In this document: in pieces, positions 23,474 to 34,200 of the stretch
Position numbering within the stretch: the first letter of the stretch is position 1
Layout of the letters: every line of letters starts with the position of its first letter
Source: a virus
Reading direction: 5' to 3' (one strand)
DNA length: 45,697 nucleotides
Virus record (IMG/VR): IMGVR_UViG_3300029787_004840
Location: 1-45,697 of that record
Position numbers and translations under genes: made by a program
Notes under the pieces: generated by a model
What the model was told of the DNA's origin: nothing
Seen by the model: only the letters and a program-made list of their open reading frames with translations
The model's database searches: none

Positions 23474-26145
23474 TGGCGATATTTAACCCAGAATTTTTAA
23501 CTAATCCTGTAGCGAGTCTCAACACCGCATTTGGAATACCTACGTGTATGCTTAATTTAAGCATGGATGCTTTGAGCTTCATTGATGGGGATGTGCTCCT
23601 TACAATGACCGAGGCGGCTGAACAAGGAAAAGCAGCCGCACGTTCAGCGATGGCAGGTGTGGTAAATACTTTATTTTCGGACATGGGACTTCTCTCTTAT
23701 GATGCTGGAACTGGTAAATTTACACTGTTTTCAGAGTCGAGCAAATTTGGCATAGATCTAAGTTTTTTAGAGAAGTTATCTCAAGTGAATGGTTTTTTGC
23801 TCCAATTAGAAGAGTTTATTCAGGAGGGAACAGAGCTTTACGAAGAGATAAGTGGGTGCTTGGGGCAGTTTGAAGATTGGTTAAACAGTACTGGACCCTC
23901 ACCCATAACTGGTACAGGAGGATTATTGGCTGATTCTTCTGATCAGTATACAGAAAACGCTCGCGCCGCAGCCTTGGGCATAGCAAGACAGCGAGTAGAT
24001 CAGACTATTGAATTCGCTAAGAAGTGCAATAATCTTATTGAAAATATTGGTCTTGTTTTAATTGCAAGACAGCAAGAAATTACCACTGAAGCCTCTGAGG
24101 GTCCTATCTTTAGATTGGTTTACGGACCTCCTGTATCGAAGCAGGGATTGTTTATTCTTTCCGAGGATGGTATTTACTATGATTCGCAAACTAGACTTTA
24201 TGGAGGTAAGCCTATACCCTCGGCTTCTGACATTGGTTTTGTAGTAGATAGCGAAAAGTGGACAATGGATCATGCTGCAAATCTTGGAGGGAAAGGCACC
24301 TTAGTCTCTGTTGATAATCTTAATGAGTATGTCGATACTATTTTTGATCCAAACAAAATAGACAATTCTGAAACTTTAACTAATTTTTATGATGCTGATC
24401 ACTTCTTAAATGTTTTGTATGGGCATCAATCAAAGAGAGTTGATGATATACGTTTTGAAATCATAGAGTTACAGAATAGCGGATACAACGATGATTCTGC
24501 TCTTCTTATCAATCACAAACAAACACTAAGGGCCGTTACAGACTCATATGAAAAGCAGATAAATAAGAGAAAAAAACAAATTGAAGTGGCTGTAAAAGCC
24601 CCTGATCTTTTTGGATCCACTACTGCTTTTGAATTAGGAACCATACCTGTTAATGATTTTTCTTACTTGAGTTCTATAAGTTTGGGAGTTACCCTGGAAA
24701 AACAACAAGAGCTAACTTTTCAGGCAGGAGATGTTGATGACGTTGTTCTTCCTGTTGAGCCTACTTTTGTTACAAACTACGGAACTACCTCCGAAGTATT
24801 AATTTCACCTTTGGTAGTTCCTCCCATAGGAAAAGGTTCAATACTTTTTAGTAATTCGGTATCCTCAACACAGGCTCCTGCGTTATCGTTGACAGATTTA
24901 ATTGCCTCTAATAATCTATTTTCCATCTACAATTTTTTAAAGCCTTCTGTGTACACTGCTTCGTCATTGATGTTTGATACTCTAAATTGTGCTACGCTAG
25001 GAACTTATGGAGATGCACAGTTGGTAGGCAGAACTACTCAAGGAGTATTTGCCTCTGGTTTAGGTATACCCTTCTTGCAGGGGGTAGCTAGGTTTGAATC
25101 GGAACATCTAAAGTTAGTTAATGTGGGCTCTTATTTGCGGTTACCTCCAACTAACGAATTCCAAAATTTACTTTATAGTAAGGCAGGCTGCAGCCTTGAT
25201 TGCTGGGTCCATATTCCTTACTATGGTACTGATTACACATCGCAAGAAAGAGGAAATGCACAGTTTAGACCTTACGCTCAGGGAGGCTGGGGAGATTACG
25301 GTTATTATAAAATTTTATTAGGTAACGAAAATCTTGGAGGTGCTTTGTCTGTTGCTGATCCAAGCTCATTGGTTAATGCTAGAGGAACGGATTCCACTAG
25401 AGGTTTGTTGCTTGGCTTTACAAGAGATCCCGTAATTTATAGGGACGATTTTGTAATCCCTGGCCCGAACACAAACCCTGGATTAAATGTCGGGGTTGAT
25501 ACCTCATCTACAACCGCATCAAGCTGTTTCTTTATAGCACCCACACAGGCTTTTGATAACAGTTCCGTGGAGTTTGTCCCTAATTCCTCCTGTGCCAATC
25601 AGGATGGGTTAAAATATTGCAAGATGACGATCAAGGATGATCTTTCAATAAATGGAAGCCGAATGTCAGATGTCTCTAGTGGGTTTGTTCATTTACACAT
25701 ATCATTTAATGTTTCGAGCAATAACTGTTCAATTTACTTAGATGGAAACAAAATGGCTACTTCCTCAATGCAGGATGTTTTTGGGAGCGAACCAAGTCGA
25801 AGCCCTCGAATACCCACGTTTATTACTTCCCCAGGAAAACAGAATCCTAGCTTTCAATATACAGCAAGCACGTTAAATCAGAGGGACGATGTTTCTGTAT
25901 TTAATAATGGACCGTTAACTGATACTTATTTTACTCCTTGGATTGTTGGGGGAGGATGGACAGACGGGTTCCCTATCGATAAAACTTCTAAGGATGGAGG
26001 GTTCATGGGGCTTCGTCATGGTCTGACAAGCGGCTTAAACGGATTCATAGGAAGTGTGAAGTTTTATTCTCGACCCCTAACTAATAAGGAAGTAGTGCAA
26101 AATTATGAAGCACAAAAGGGCTTCTTCAAAAATATAATAACATGA
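23473..26145 (+). CDS. Baseplate-associated structural protein with LamG/ConA-like domain
   Basis: The 890-aa protein starts by TAATG overlap with the spike gene. Residues 1-230 contain a helical stretch with Cys residues (TAFGIPTCMLNLSMDALSFI, then ELYEEISGCLGQFEDWL), a hydrophobic anchor-like layout. The middle holds a helical pair (DDIRFEIIELQNSGYNDDSA). Residues about 560-885 look like a laminin-G/concanavalin A-like lectin domain: AGCSLDCWVHIP, VHLHISFNVSSNNCSIYLDGNK and the closing LNGFIGSVKFYSRPLTNKEV. Such domains bind glycans or glycoproteins. Its position between spike and gp25 suggests a baseplate-mounted receptor or surface-glycan contact. It is coupled to gp25 by ATGA. Confidence 0.72.
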   Translation: MAIFNPEFLTNPVASLNTAFGIPTCMLNLSMDALSFIDGDVLLTMTEAAEQGKAAARSAMAGVVNTLFSDMGLLSYDAGTGKFTLFSESSKFGIDLSFLEKLSQVNGFLLQLEEFIQEGTELYEEISGCLGQFEDWLNSTGPSPITGTGGLLADSSDQYTENARAAALGIARQRVDQTIEFAKKCNNLIENIGLVLIARQQEITTEASEGPIFRLVYGPPVSKQGLFILSEDGIYYDSQTRLYGGKPIPSASDIGFVVDSEKWTMDHAANLGGKGTLVSVDNLNEYVDTIFDPNKIDNSETLTNFYDADHFLNVLYGHQSKRVDDIRFEIIELQNSGYNDDSALLINHKQTLRAVTDSYEKQINKRKKQIEVAVKAPDLFGSTTAFELGTIPVNDFSYLSSISLGVTLEKQQELTFQAGDVDDVVLPVEPTFVTNYGTTSEVLISPLVVPPIGKGSILFSNSVSSTQAPALSLTDLIASNNLFSIYNFLKPSVYTASSLMFDTLNCATLGTYGDAQLVGRTTQGVFASGLGIPFLQGVARFESEHLKLVNVGSYLRLPPTNEFQNLLYSKAGCSLDCWVHIPYYGTDYTSQERGNAQFRPYAQGGWGDYGYYKILLGNENLGGALSVADPSSLVNARGTDSTRGLLLGFTRDPVIYRDDFVIPGPNTNPGLNVGVDTSSTTASSCFFIAPTQAFDNSSVEFVPNSSCANQDGLKYCKMTIKDDLSINGSRMSDVSSGFVHLHISFNVSSNNCSIYLDGNKMATSSMQDVFGSEPSRSPRIPTFITSPGKQNPSFQYTASTLNQRDDVSVFNNGPLTDTYFTPWIVGGGWTDGFPIDKTSKDGGFMGLRHGLTSGLNGFIGSVKFYSRPLTNKEVVQNYEAQKGFFKNIIT

Positions 26146-26606
26146 CGCAATCATCTACAGTTTATGGAGCCACGCCTCTAGAGGCAACAAAAAACGATAT
26201 TATCAGCTACAAAGAGTCTGATGATATTTTTGGTGTCAGATACCCACTGTACATTGAAAATCAAACCTCGAAAGGAATATTTAAGAAAACCAAAGGTTTT
26301 GAACTGCTAAAAAGCCAGTTGAGGCAATTCATCCGTACCGAGCGCGGCGAGCGAGTAATGCTACCTAACTTTGGATTATCTTTGCAAAAGTATCTATTTG
26401 AGCCTTTAACTGCTGACCTTGTATTAAATATTCGAAAAGAAATTATTTACGGTATTACTTCCTATATTCCTGAAGCTAGTATAATAAGCTTAGATGTAGT
26501 TCCAGGCGGAAATGTTCAAGCCTACGGTTTACCAGGAATTACAATTTCATTGGTTGTCACTTCTACAAATACAAATCAGCAAACAGATTTACAAATAGCA
26601 CTATGA
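26142..26606 (+). CDS. Baseplate wedge protein gp25-like
   Basis: This 154-aa protein is the GPW/gp25 family wedge subunit that starts sheath assembly from the baseplate. The family core is LLKSQLRQFIRTERGERVML (55-74) followed by PNFGLSLQKYLFEP (75-88) and a C-terminal strand. The ERGER-x-x-x-P-x-F-G pattern is highly diagnostic. It overlaps the preceding and following genes by ATGA. The length is near that of T4 gp25 (132 aa). Some family members have been called lysozyme-like, but no hydrolase function is needed here. Confidence 0.93.
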   Translation: MTQSSTVYGATPLEATKNDIISYKESDDIFGVRYPLYIENQTSKGIFKKTKGFELLKSQLRQFIRTERGERVMLPNFGLSLQKYLFEPLTADLVLNIRKEIIYGITSYIPEASIISLDVVPGGNVQAYGLPGITISLVVTSTNTNQQTDLQIAL

Positions 26607-28210
26607 GCGTTAGAAATTATAATTTACCAGATAGCATACCTTTTACAACCGCAGAGTCGGACTTTCAAAAATTATTACAAAGCGGTGAAAAGTTTAAAAA
26701 TAAAAAAGATCTTATTGATTACGCTGGAACTGACTTTGGTGATTTACGACAAAATCTAATAACCTATCTCCAGGCTGTATACCCAGAGGACTATCAGAAT
26801 ATTTCTGAGTCGGATTTTGGCATAATGTTTACGGAACTTGTTTCTTATATGGGAGCAGTTTTATCTTTCAAAGCTGACGCTCTTGCTAATGAGAATTTTT
26901 TATCTACTGCAAAAAATAGAAATAACGTAAAAAAGCTGCTAGAGCTAATAGGTATTCGCATGAAGGGTCCAACTTCTGCAGGTGGAAATGCAAGAGTAGT
27001 CCTACTTTCACCCGCTGGAAGTAATCCTGTTATTACTGCACAAAATAGAGTTGTAACATTAACGTCACCACAAGATGGAGGGCAAGTAACCTATACGTTG
27101 TATCCTGTTGAGAGTGGAAAGATTTCAGCATTAGCAACAAATACAACTGATATCACTTTAGCTTTAAGTGATTCGGAAAGTGGCGCAAACGCTAGTTGGA
27201 CGAATTTAGCTTTAGTGGAAGGCTCCTTAGTTGATGAAACTGGTTCCTTTGATTCCACTGAGGTATTTAAAAAGATTACATTAACACAAGGGCCTGTTAT
27301 TGAGAATAGTGTTCAAGTATTTGTTACAGCAGAAGATGCAGCCTCAGGGGTATACACCCAAGTTGATAATATTTTTTCATCTTCGGGGGCTACGGATAGA
27401 ATATTTGATACTGTTTACGATGATGAGTATAATGCTACTTTACGGTTTGGTGATGGTGCAGTAGGAGCATCTCCCCCAAACTCTTCTACGTATAGAGTAG
27501 TTTATAGGATTGGAGGAGGGACAAGAGGTAATTTAATAGGCGCTACTATTGCATCACCAATAACAACCTCTGTAGGCCCAGGAACCCTATCAAATACCTC
27601 TGTTATAACAGGTGGAATTGATGCGGAAACAGTGGAGAATGTAAAACGAAATGGGCCTTTAGTATTTAAACAACAAGATCGTCTTGTTACTTTAGGTGAT
27701 TACTCTTCACATGTATCTCGCTATGTCAGCCCTACAGGTGGAGCTTCAATAGGAACCGCTTCGACTAGAAAGGCGTACTCGTCTGCAAATATTATTGATG
27801 TTTATGTTCTTCAAAAAGCGACAGCAACACAGCTACAAAGAGCAACAGTAGATTATAAATCAAATCTTCTTAACTCTATTGAGCAAAAAAAGATGTTAAC
27901 TGATGAAGTTGTTGTTGCAGACGGATTAATAAGAACTCTTGATTTAAGTTTAACACTGTACGTTGATTCGGCCCTAAAGGACAGCGAGGATATAATAAAA
28001 CAAAAAGCAGCAAGTGTAGTTACTTCCTTTTTTACTTACGATAAATTTGGATTTGGTGAGACATTTATTCCACAGGAATTGAATAGAAAATTATTTGATT
28101 TGAATGAAGTAAGGTACTCTACGGTAGATAATTTTACAAAGAACGTAACTGTATCTTTCAATGAAGTGATACAACTAAATAATGCTACAATAAATGTAGC
28201 GTATATCTAA
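26603..28210 (+). CDS. Baseplate wedge protein gp6-like (gpJ family)
   Basis: The 535-aa protein matches T4 gp6 / P2 gpJ, the wedge protein that forms the inner ring of the baseplate and transmits conformational change. The N-terminal region FGDLRQNLITYLQAVYPEDY, SESDFGIMFTELVSYMGAVL and ANENFLSTAKNRNNVKKLLELIG is the family signature. A beta-rich middle follows (TYTLYPVESGKIS, RFGDGAVGASPPNSSTYRVV) and the C-terminal NRKLFDLNEVRYSTVDNF completes the pattern. T4 gp6 is 660 aa. It is coupled to gp25 by ATGA and to the next gene by TAATG. Confidence 0.9.
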   Translation: MSVRNYNLPDSIPFTTAESDFQKLLQSGEKFKNKKDLIDYAGTDFGDLRQNLITYLQAVYPEDYQNISESDFGIMFTELVSYMGAVLSFKADALANENFLSTAKNRNNVKKLLELIGIRMKGPTSAGGNARVVLLSPAGSNPVITAQNRVVTLTSPQDGGQVTYTLYPVESGKISALATNTTDITLALSDSESGANASWTNLALVEGSLVDETGSFDSTEVFKKITLTQGPVIENSVQVFVTAEDAASGVYTQVDNIFSSSGATDRIFDTVYDDEYNATLRFGDGAVGASPPNSSTYRVVYRIGGGTRGNLIGATIASPITTSVGPGTLSNTSVITGGIDAETVENVKRNGPLVFKQQDRLVTLGDYSSHVSRYVSPTGGASIGTASTRKAYSSANIIDVYVLQKATATQLQRATVDYKSNLLNSIEQKKMLTDEVVVADGLIRTLDLSLTLYVDSALKDSEDIIKQKAASVVTSFFTYDKFGFGETFIPQELNRKLFDLNEVRYSTVDNFTKNVTVSFNEVIQLNNATINVAYI

Positions 28211-31200
28211 TGGCAAAAAAATATTCAAAAATTAATTTTGTTGATGCAGTAAAGATTATCACTCCTAATGTATATCTAAATGATGATATCGAGGTTAGTG
28301 GGTATAGTGTAAAGGTAACTGACACTGTAATCAACAGCCACTTAGCGTCGATGGCAAAAATAACAGAGACCCTAAATGTCAGTGCTTTGTCTGCTGACCC
28401 AAATCTAAGCGCCATAAATACAGCCGCTGGGTTTGGGCAGTTCTTTGTTAAGCAAAACGATCTTACTAAAGTTACTCCCTATTCATTTGATATAAATATA
28501 TTGCGACCCCTAGGGTACTCATATGGAGATTATTCAACTTCAAGTGCCTTCTTTAATTTTCTTAGCGGTACATTACTTCCAAAATTAACTTTAAACTCAG
28601 AGTCCCTTCATACGGATACGTCTAATGTTTTTGCTAATACAGCATCAGGAACTCACAAGTATTTAATTTCCAATTTAAGTTGGCTATATTTTTTAAATAC
28701 AAGTGGTGTAGTAAGTGCTCCTTCAAGCATTGTCGCCAGTTCTATAACGAGCACTTTTTATGAAGGAAAGTCTTATTTAATTAATGATGGAATAAAAGAT
28801 TATCAAAAATATCTTTGGGATAATTATTCAAGTTTTAGTTCTATTGATTCTCAAATTATCCCTGCTGCATTTCTTTCAGGTGCAGGGAGCTATACAAGTG
28901 GTAATCAAAATCTAAGTAAGTTGCAGACATTTGCGGATGTTATTTATTCTCCTCTTTATATTGATCGGGAAGACACTACGGTTAAATCTGCAATTGAAGC
29001 CTATGTTGGCGCAGGAGCAGGCACGTTGCAGACTACGGAAGCTGCAGGTCCATTCCATAAGTTTATAAAGGCTGTATCTTATCTACTTAGAGATATTGAT
29101 AACGAAGTTGAATCTTTAGAGCGCCTAACTTCTATTACTGATTGTCCTTCTGAGTATCTCCCATATCTTGCTAATCTTTTAGGTTGGACTTTATATGGAA
29201 ACAATGAAACTTCTTGGAGGAATCAGGTAGCTAATGCTACTAGCTTATATCGCAAAAAAGGAACTAAGCAAGGGCTTGTTGATGCAATGAACTCTGTTTT
29301 AGTAGAGAATCCTATTGACGTTAGCAGCACTGTTATTGAAATGTATGAGTCTTACATACCTAGGCTTATGTACTATTTATTATTAACAGAATCAAAGGAC
29401 TTATTCAATTTAAAAACCTATTCTGCTGCAGAGGCTGATTCTTATGGGATAAACCCAGAAAGTTTTAGTCCAACAGATGCAGATCAAAATATTAGAGCAG
29501 CAGTGGACTCGATTATGCAGAATGCAGTATCTAAATACCCACATCTATTCTTTATAAAAAATGAACCTTATAGAGTTAACATTTTAGAAGATGGTACTGG
29601 GTGGCTAGGTCCTACTGTAGAAGATGGAGGTAATTATTACACAGGAGAATTCTTTGGTCCAACGTCTAGACGTATTGCGCTTCTGGGTGATCCCAACTTT
29701 AAATTTAAGTATCGAAACTCAGAAATGCCTATACCCCCTTGGGATGATGAGAAGTTTTATAGAAACTGTATGATAACTCAGAATCTCATCTCTTTTTTCA
29801 AAAGTGAGTTATCTAGATTCTGTATTAACTCTCAAATTATAGATAGTTTTGGTGATTTTATTAGTAAATACACCACGCAACCTATAGACAATACAGACCT
29901 CTATCTTGGCAATGGTTACGTATTCTTTACATCTTCTTTAGAGACTCCTCCAAATTATGAAGAACAGTTAGATCAACATGATGTTACTAATTATAATTAT
30001 TTTGGACTTTGGAGTGGTAAGTCTTCAACTTATGATTTCACTGTTTGCGCTGGCACTTTCTCTAGTATTCTCTTTCAGGACTCCTCTGGATTATATACAA
30101 AAAATGAAATCCTCGACTCCCTAGCAATTGTTGACGAGTTTAGTCCTGCAAAATCTATACCTAGAACAAGGGTTGTTTTATCACAAAATGAATACGCAAG
30201 TGGTTTAGATTACATATGCCCTTCTGTAAGATACAAAATATTAGATGTCCCTACTTGCTCTGGTGCTATGTCCAACTATGAAGTTTGTGGAATTTATGAT
30301 AGAGGGACAGGGTATGCACTCGGACGGCAAAAACACCCTGGTTTTGATGATTCAAGAAGCAACTTTCCACATAATAATGTTCCTGTTTTTACTAGATCTC
30401 AGGCACTGTTTTCAAATAATATTACCAACTCTGTAGTGAATACAAGCCAGACTGTCCCAGCCACCAGTGCGGTCCCCCGTAGGTCTGTGAGAAGGCGAAA
30501 TTTTTATAATACATTAGACGAGAAACATTGGTTTGGTCGAGATGGTTATAACATGCCTTCTTTTTACAATAATACTAGTTCTATTTTAGACTTCCTGCCT
30601 TTAGGGATAATACCTTCTTCAATGAGTTTCGCAAATGCAAGCCCTGAAAATTTATCAGGAGTATACGAAAGTGATTGTGCAACGACAGACTCTAACAGAA
30701 GTTATTTTGGTTTAGATGTAAAAGACGCTTACCTCACTAGAAGTTACGGGAGCCCTACTTTCTCTTCTTGTGATCAATTTGTTAGGAGAGGATTACTTTC
30801 TGATGAGATATACACATTCTTTAACTTTCACGAAAAAAAGAAGAAGGCCATCGCTGAAGAAATACTGAATTTAAATAAAAACCAATTAATTACTTCCTCT
30901 ACGTGGATGAACGTTGTTGATTCTTTTGCAAATAGAATGAACGATGTAGGATATGATAAATATATTTCACCTGCCCTGGATAAGCGCCGCGTTTCTACGG
31001 GGGAAAATCGAGGAGTCCAAGAAATTTATAATACTTATAATAAATTCTTCCTAACTTCCTTGGCAGGAAGTGCGCTTCCCCAATCTCTGCTGGATTCCGT
31101 TGTTGATGGGGGTTCTAATATCTTATCACACACATATGGCCCTCTGTATTTTAATGCTAGTTTTAACTTAGATGGAGATACCGTTAAAAACAATGTAGCT

Positions 31201-34200
31201 ATTCCTAATGGGACAGGAGAAAACATTATTAATGGCAGTCTATCCAATCCTTACATATTTGATCTTACTTCTTCGGGTACTAATTTCACAGGAGCAGGAG
31301 TAATCGAAGAAACACTTTCGGGGTCTCCTTACTACGGTGGGTCTGAATATATTGCTAATAACTTTTTAAGCGGTCTCTCCTTTATAGATACTAGAAACGC
31401 TGATGCTATTACCAGTAGAAATAAGTTTGCTATTTATGATTTAGAATCTACAGAGGAAACAAAGCTTGCTTCTTTTGATAATTATTTTATAAATAATAGA
31501 ATGATTTATTTACAGACAGGAGGCTATGGGCTACCCCGAGTTAGATTTAATCTTAGTGGGACAACAGAGCAAGAAAATAATATTTTGATTCCAGAACACG
31601 ACTTCCAATTAAAAATAGATTACTCGTCTGGAAAACTGGGTAGCGCGGAGCTTGGTGGAGGATCCCTAGGGGTATTAATCAGAACAAAAACAGAAACAAC
31701 AGAGGATGGAAAAGCGGTAGTATTTTTCTGGACTCCAAAACAAGAGTGGGAGATGGCTTATGTATCTGATCTTGCTAGTAGCTCTACTGGAATCCAAACA
31801 ATTTTAGATCAGTATACCCATAAGTTCACAGACACTTCATCAACTGTAGCTACTCTTGATGCACAGTGTGGAGAATCTGTTGACCTGGGTAATAATAGTG
31901 TTATTAGGTACATAAGCACAAAAGATATAAGCACAGCTACAGTAGATTTCCACACTAAAAATCAATTAACAGAGGTTCCTTTTTCCTATGGGACGTATTA
32001 TAAAGCTAATAACTCTGAAGTTTATAACGGTAGGAATGTTCAATTACACAGGGCTGATATTTCAGACTTAACAAAATCTCAGGGTTATGTTGTAGAAGCT
32101 TTCCAACTACCTAAGATAAATCAGCAAGAAGAGTTTATTATATTAGATAAATTAAGCGTAGTAGATAAGTCTTTAAACAGCTATGCGGCTATTCCTTATG
32201 ATTCTTCAATACCAGACATAACAAAACAAGACACATCGATCCCTGGGGATAATACGTATAATTTATTATTATCCAATGGGGACTCTTTAAAGGACATCGC
32301 ATTTACTTCATTATTCTCACAAGGGGCTACTGAGGATACTACGAGTACCCAAAATACTCAGGACTTATGGGTTAACCAACAAGAGAGTATTGTGGGTTCT
32401 TGGGGTGGGTGGGTTGTTGGGTATCATGGTGGCTGGAATCCCAGCCAACTCAATAGCAGATTGTGGTCAGTTGTAGGACAACCCTTTGGGCGCTATTATC
32501 TTGACGATTTCTCCTTAACGAACTATCAATCCTCAGTGAACGGTTTTTTATGGACAGCAGGCGCAGCGCCTATTCAATTTTCTCATTTACAGACTGGTTT
32601 TATTGGCGATAAACCTTGGGGAAAGATTCCTTTTTGTTCTCCTTGTAATTCAACCTGGACCGCGCAAGCTGTGGGTATTTGTGGCGATACAACTACAGGC
32701 ACACCACAGCAAGATGAAATTACAAGAATAGCCGCCGATTATTTTGTTGCGCGGAAAGGCTTTCTTTCGGTTAATGAGTGGTCCCCATTTATAAATATAG
32801 GGATGAGGCAAAGTTTTGCCAACGAATCGACCTTGTATCCACATATCCAGCCTGGAGTAGGTATACATGTTTGGCCTGGGTCTCATAAAGATTCAACGAA
32901 AGCTGTTCATTCACCATTAATTGGCCTAGCCCGAGCAGGACATGCTAGTGACGAGCAATGGGTTGAAGGCCAAGAGCAATCAAATGGGTTTATTAATAAT
33001 GGGACAGGAGAAAGGAACCCCTTAGGATTTAGAAAAGATGTAGACAAGTTTGATTATTCAACTATAGAAAGAAATCTAGGAACTAATACTTTTGGGACCT
33101 ATGTAAATAGTCATGTATCATGTGGCTCTCCCTTAATGATAGATTTTACTTCCAATAGAGTTACTCCTCTGTCTGAATCTGTTGCTCATACTCCCGAGTT
33201 AGCGTATAATTTCTTATCTGAACCCGCTTCTTGGGAATACAGAACTAGTGAACCTCATGATTATCATTTGCCAACTATTTTAGATCCTTTGGGGCAAGTA
33301 ACCTCTTCTTTAGCTGCACATTCATTGATGCCCATCCAGGTAAAGAGAACTCCTCAAGCTAACCAGGGCGCTAATAGTCCCTTTAATCCGTTTGATAATG
33401 ATGTATCCAGGAAGTATAATAAAACGGTACTAGAATCTTTCTGGGATACTAGCGAAGAGGGTGGTCACGGTATTACTTTTCCACCAATGTCAATTTATAG
33501 AGATACACTAAGAAGCCAGTTAACCCATGGTACAGAGTACTCATTTACTGTCTACGTTCGTGGAAGTGGGACTGAAGACACTAGGAAAGCTAATACTTAT
33601 GCAACTTCGGCAATCGTAACTATTGCTCCAATAGGTTCTAAAACCAGCTATTCTAGAGTAAGGATAAAACTACCAGCGTTTAATAGCGGTGAGACACCTA
33701 CTGTCGAAAAGCTAAAAGGAGGAACTGCTGCTGGATTGACAAACAATCAAGCAACATTTATAACACAGCATCAGGTTATGCTAGATGAAGATCCTGATGT
33801 TTTGGTTAATTGGTATCAAATTCGTGTTACCCTTCCTTATGATGCTTTTGAAGAAGACTTATCAGGCGAGATTAATTTAGGACTTAGATGTACAATACAA
33901 GCGTACAATGATAAATTTGACGGTCTAATTATGGGTGGTGAGACTCCCAATTTTCAAACTGAAGCAGACGCAACAAGGTATACTACAATACCTGCCAAGC
34001 TTTGGGTATGGGGCTCGTCATTAGTGGAAGGCCCTAGAGATGGAGAACAAGTAGGAACTCCTACTCGAAAAACTGTGAGCCTGAGACAAATAGGTAAGAG
34101 GTGTGTTTCACCAGCAGTAAATGCACTAGAACTCCTTCAAGATTTTCTGAATAATTACCAACAAAAATATGGGATTTGGAACCAATCAAATAATAGTATT

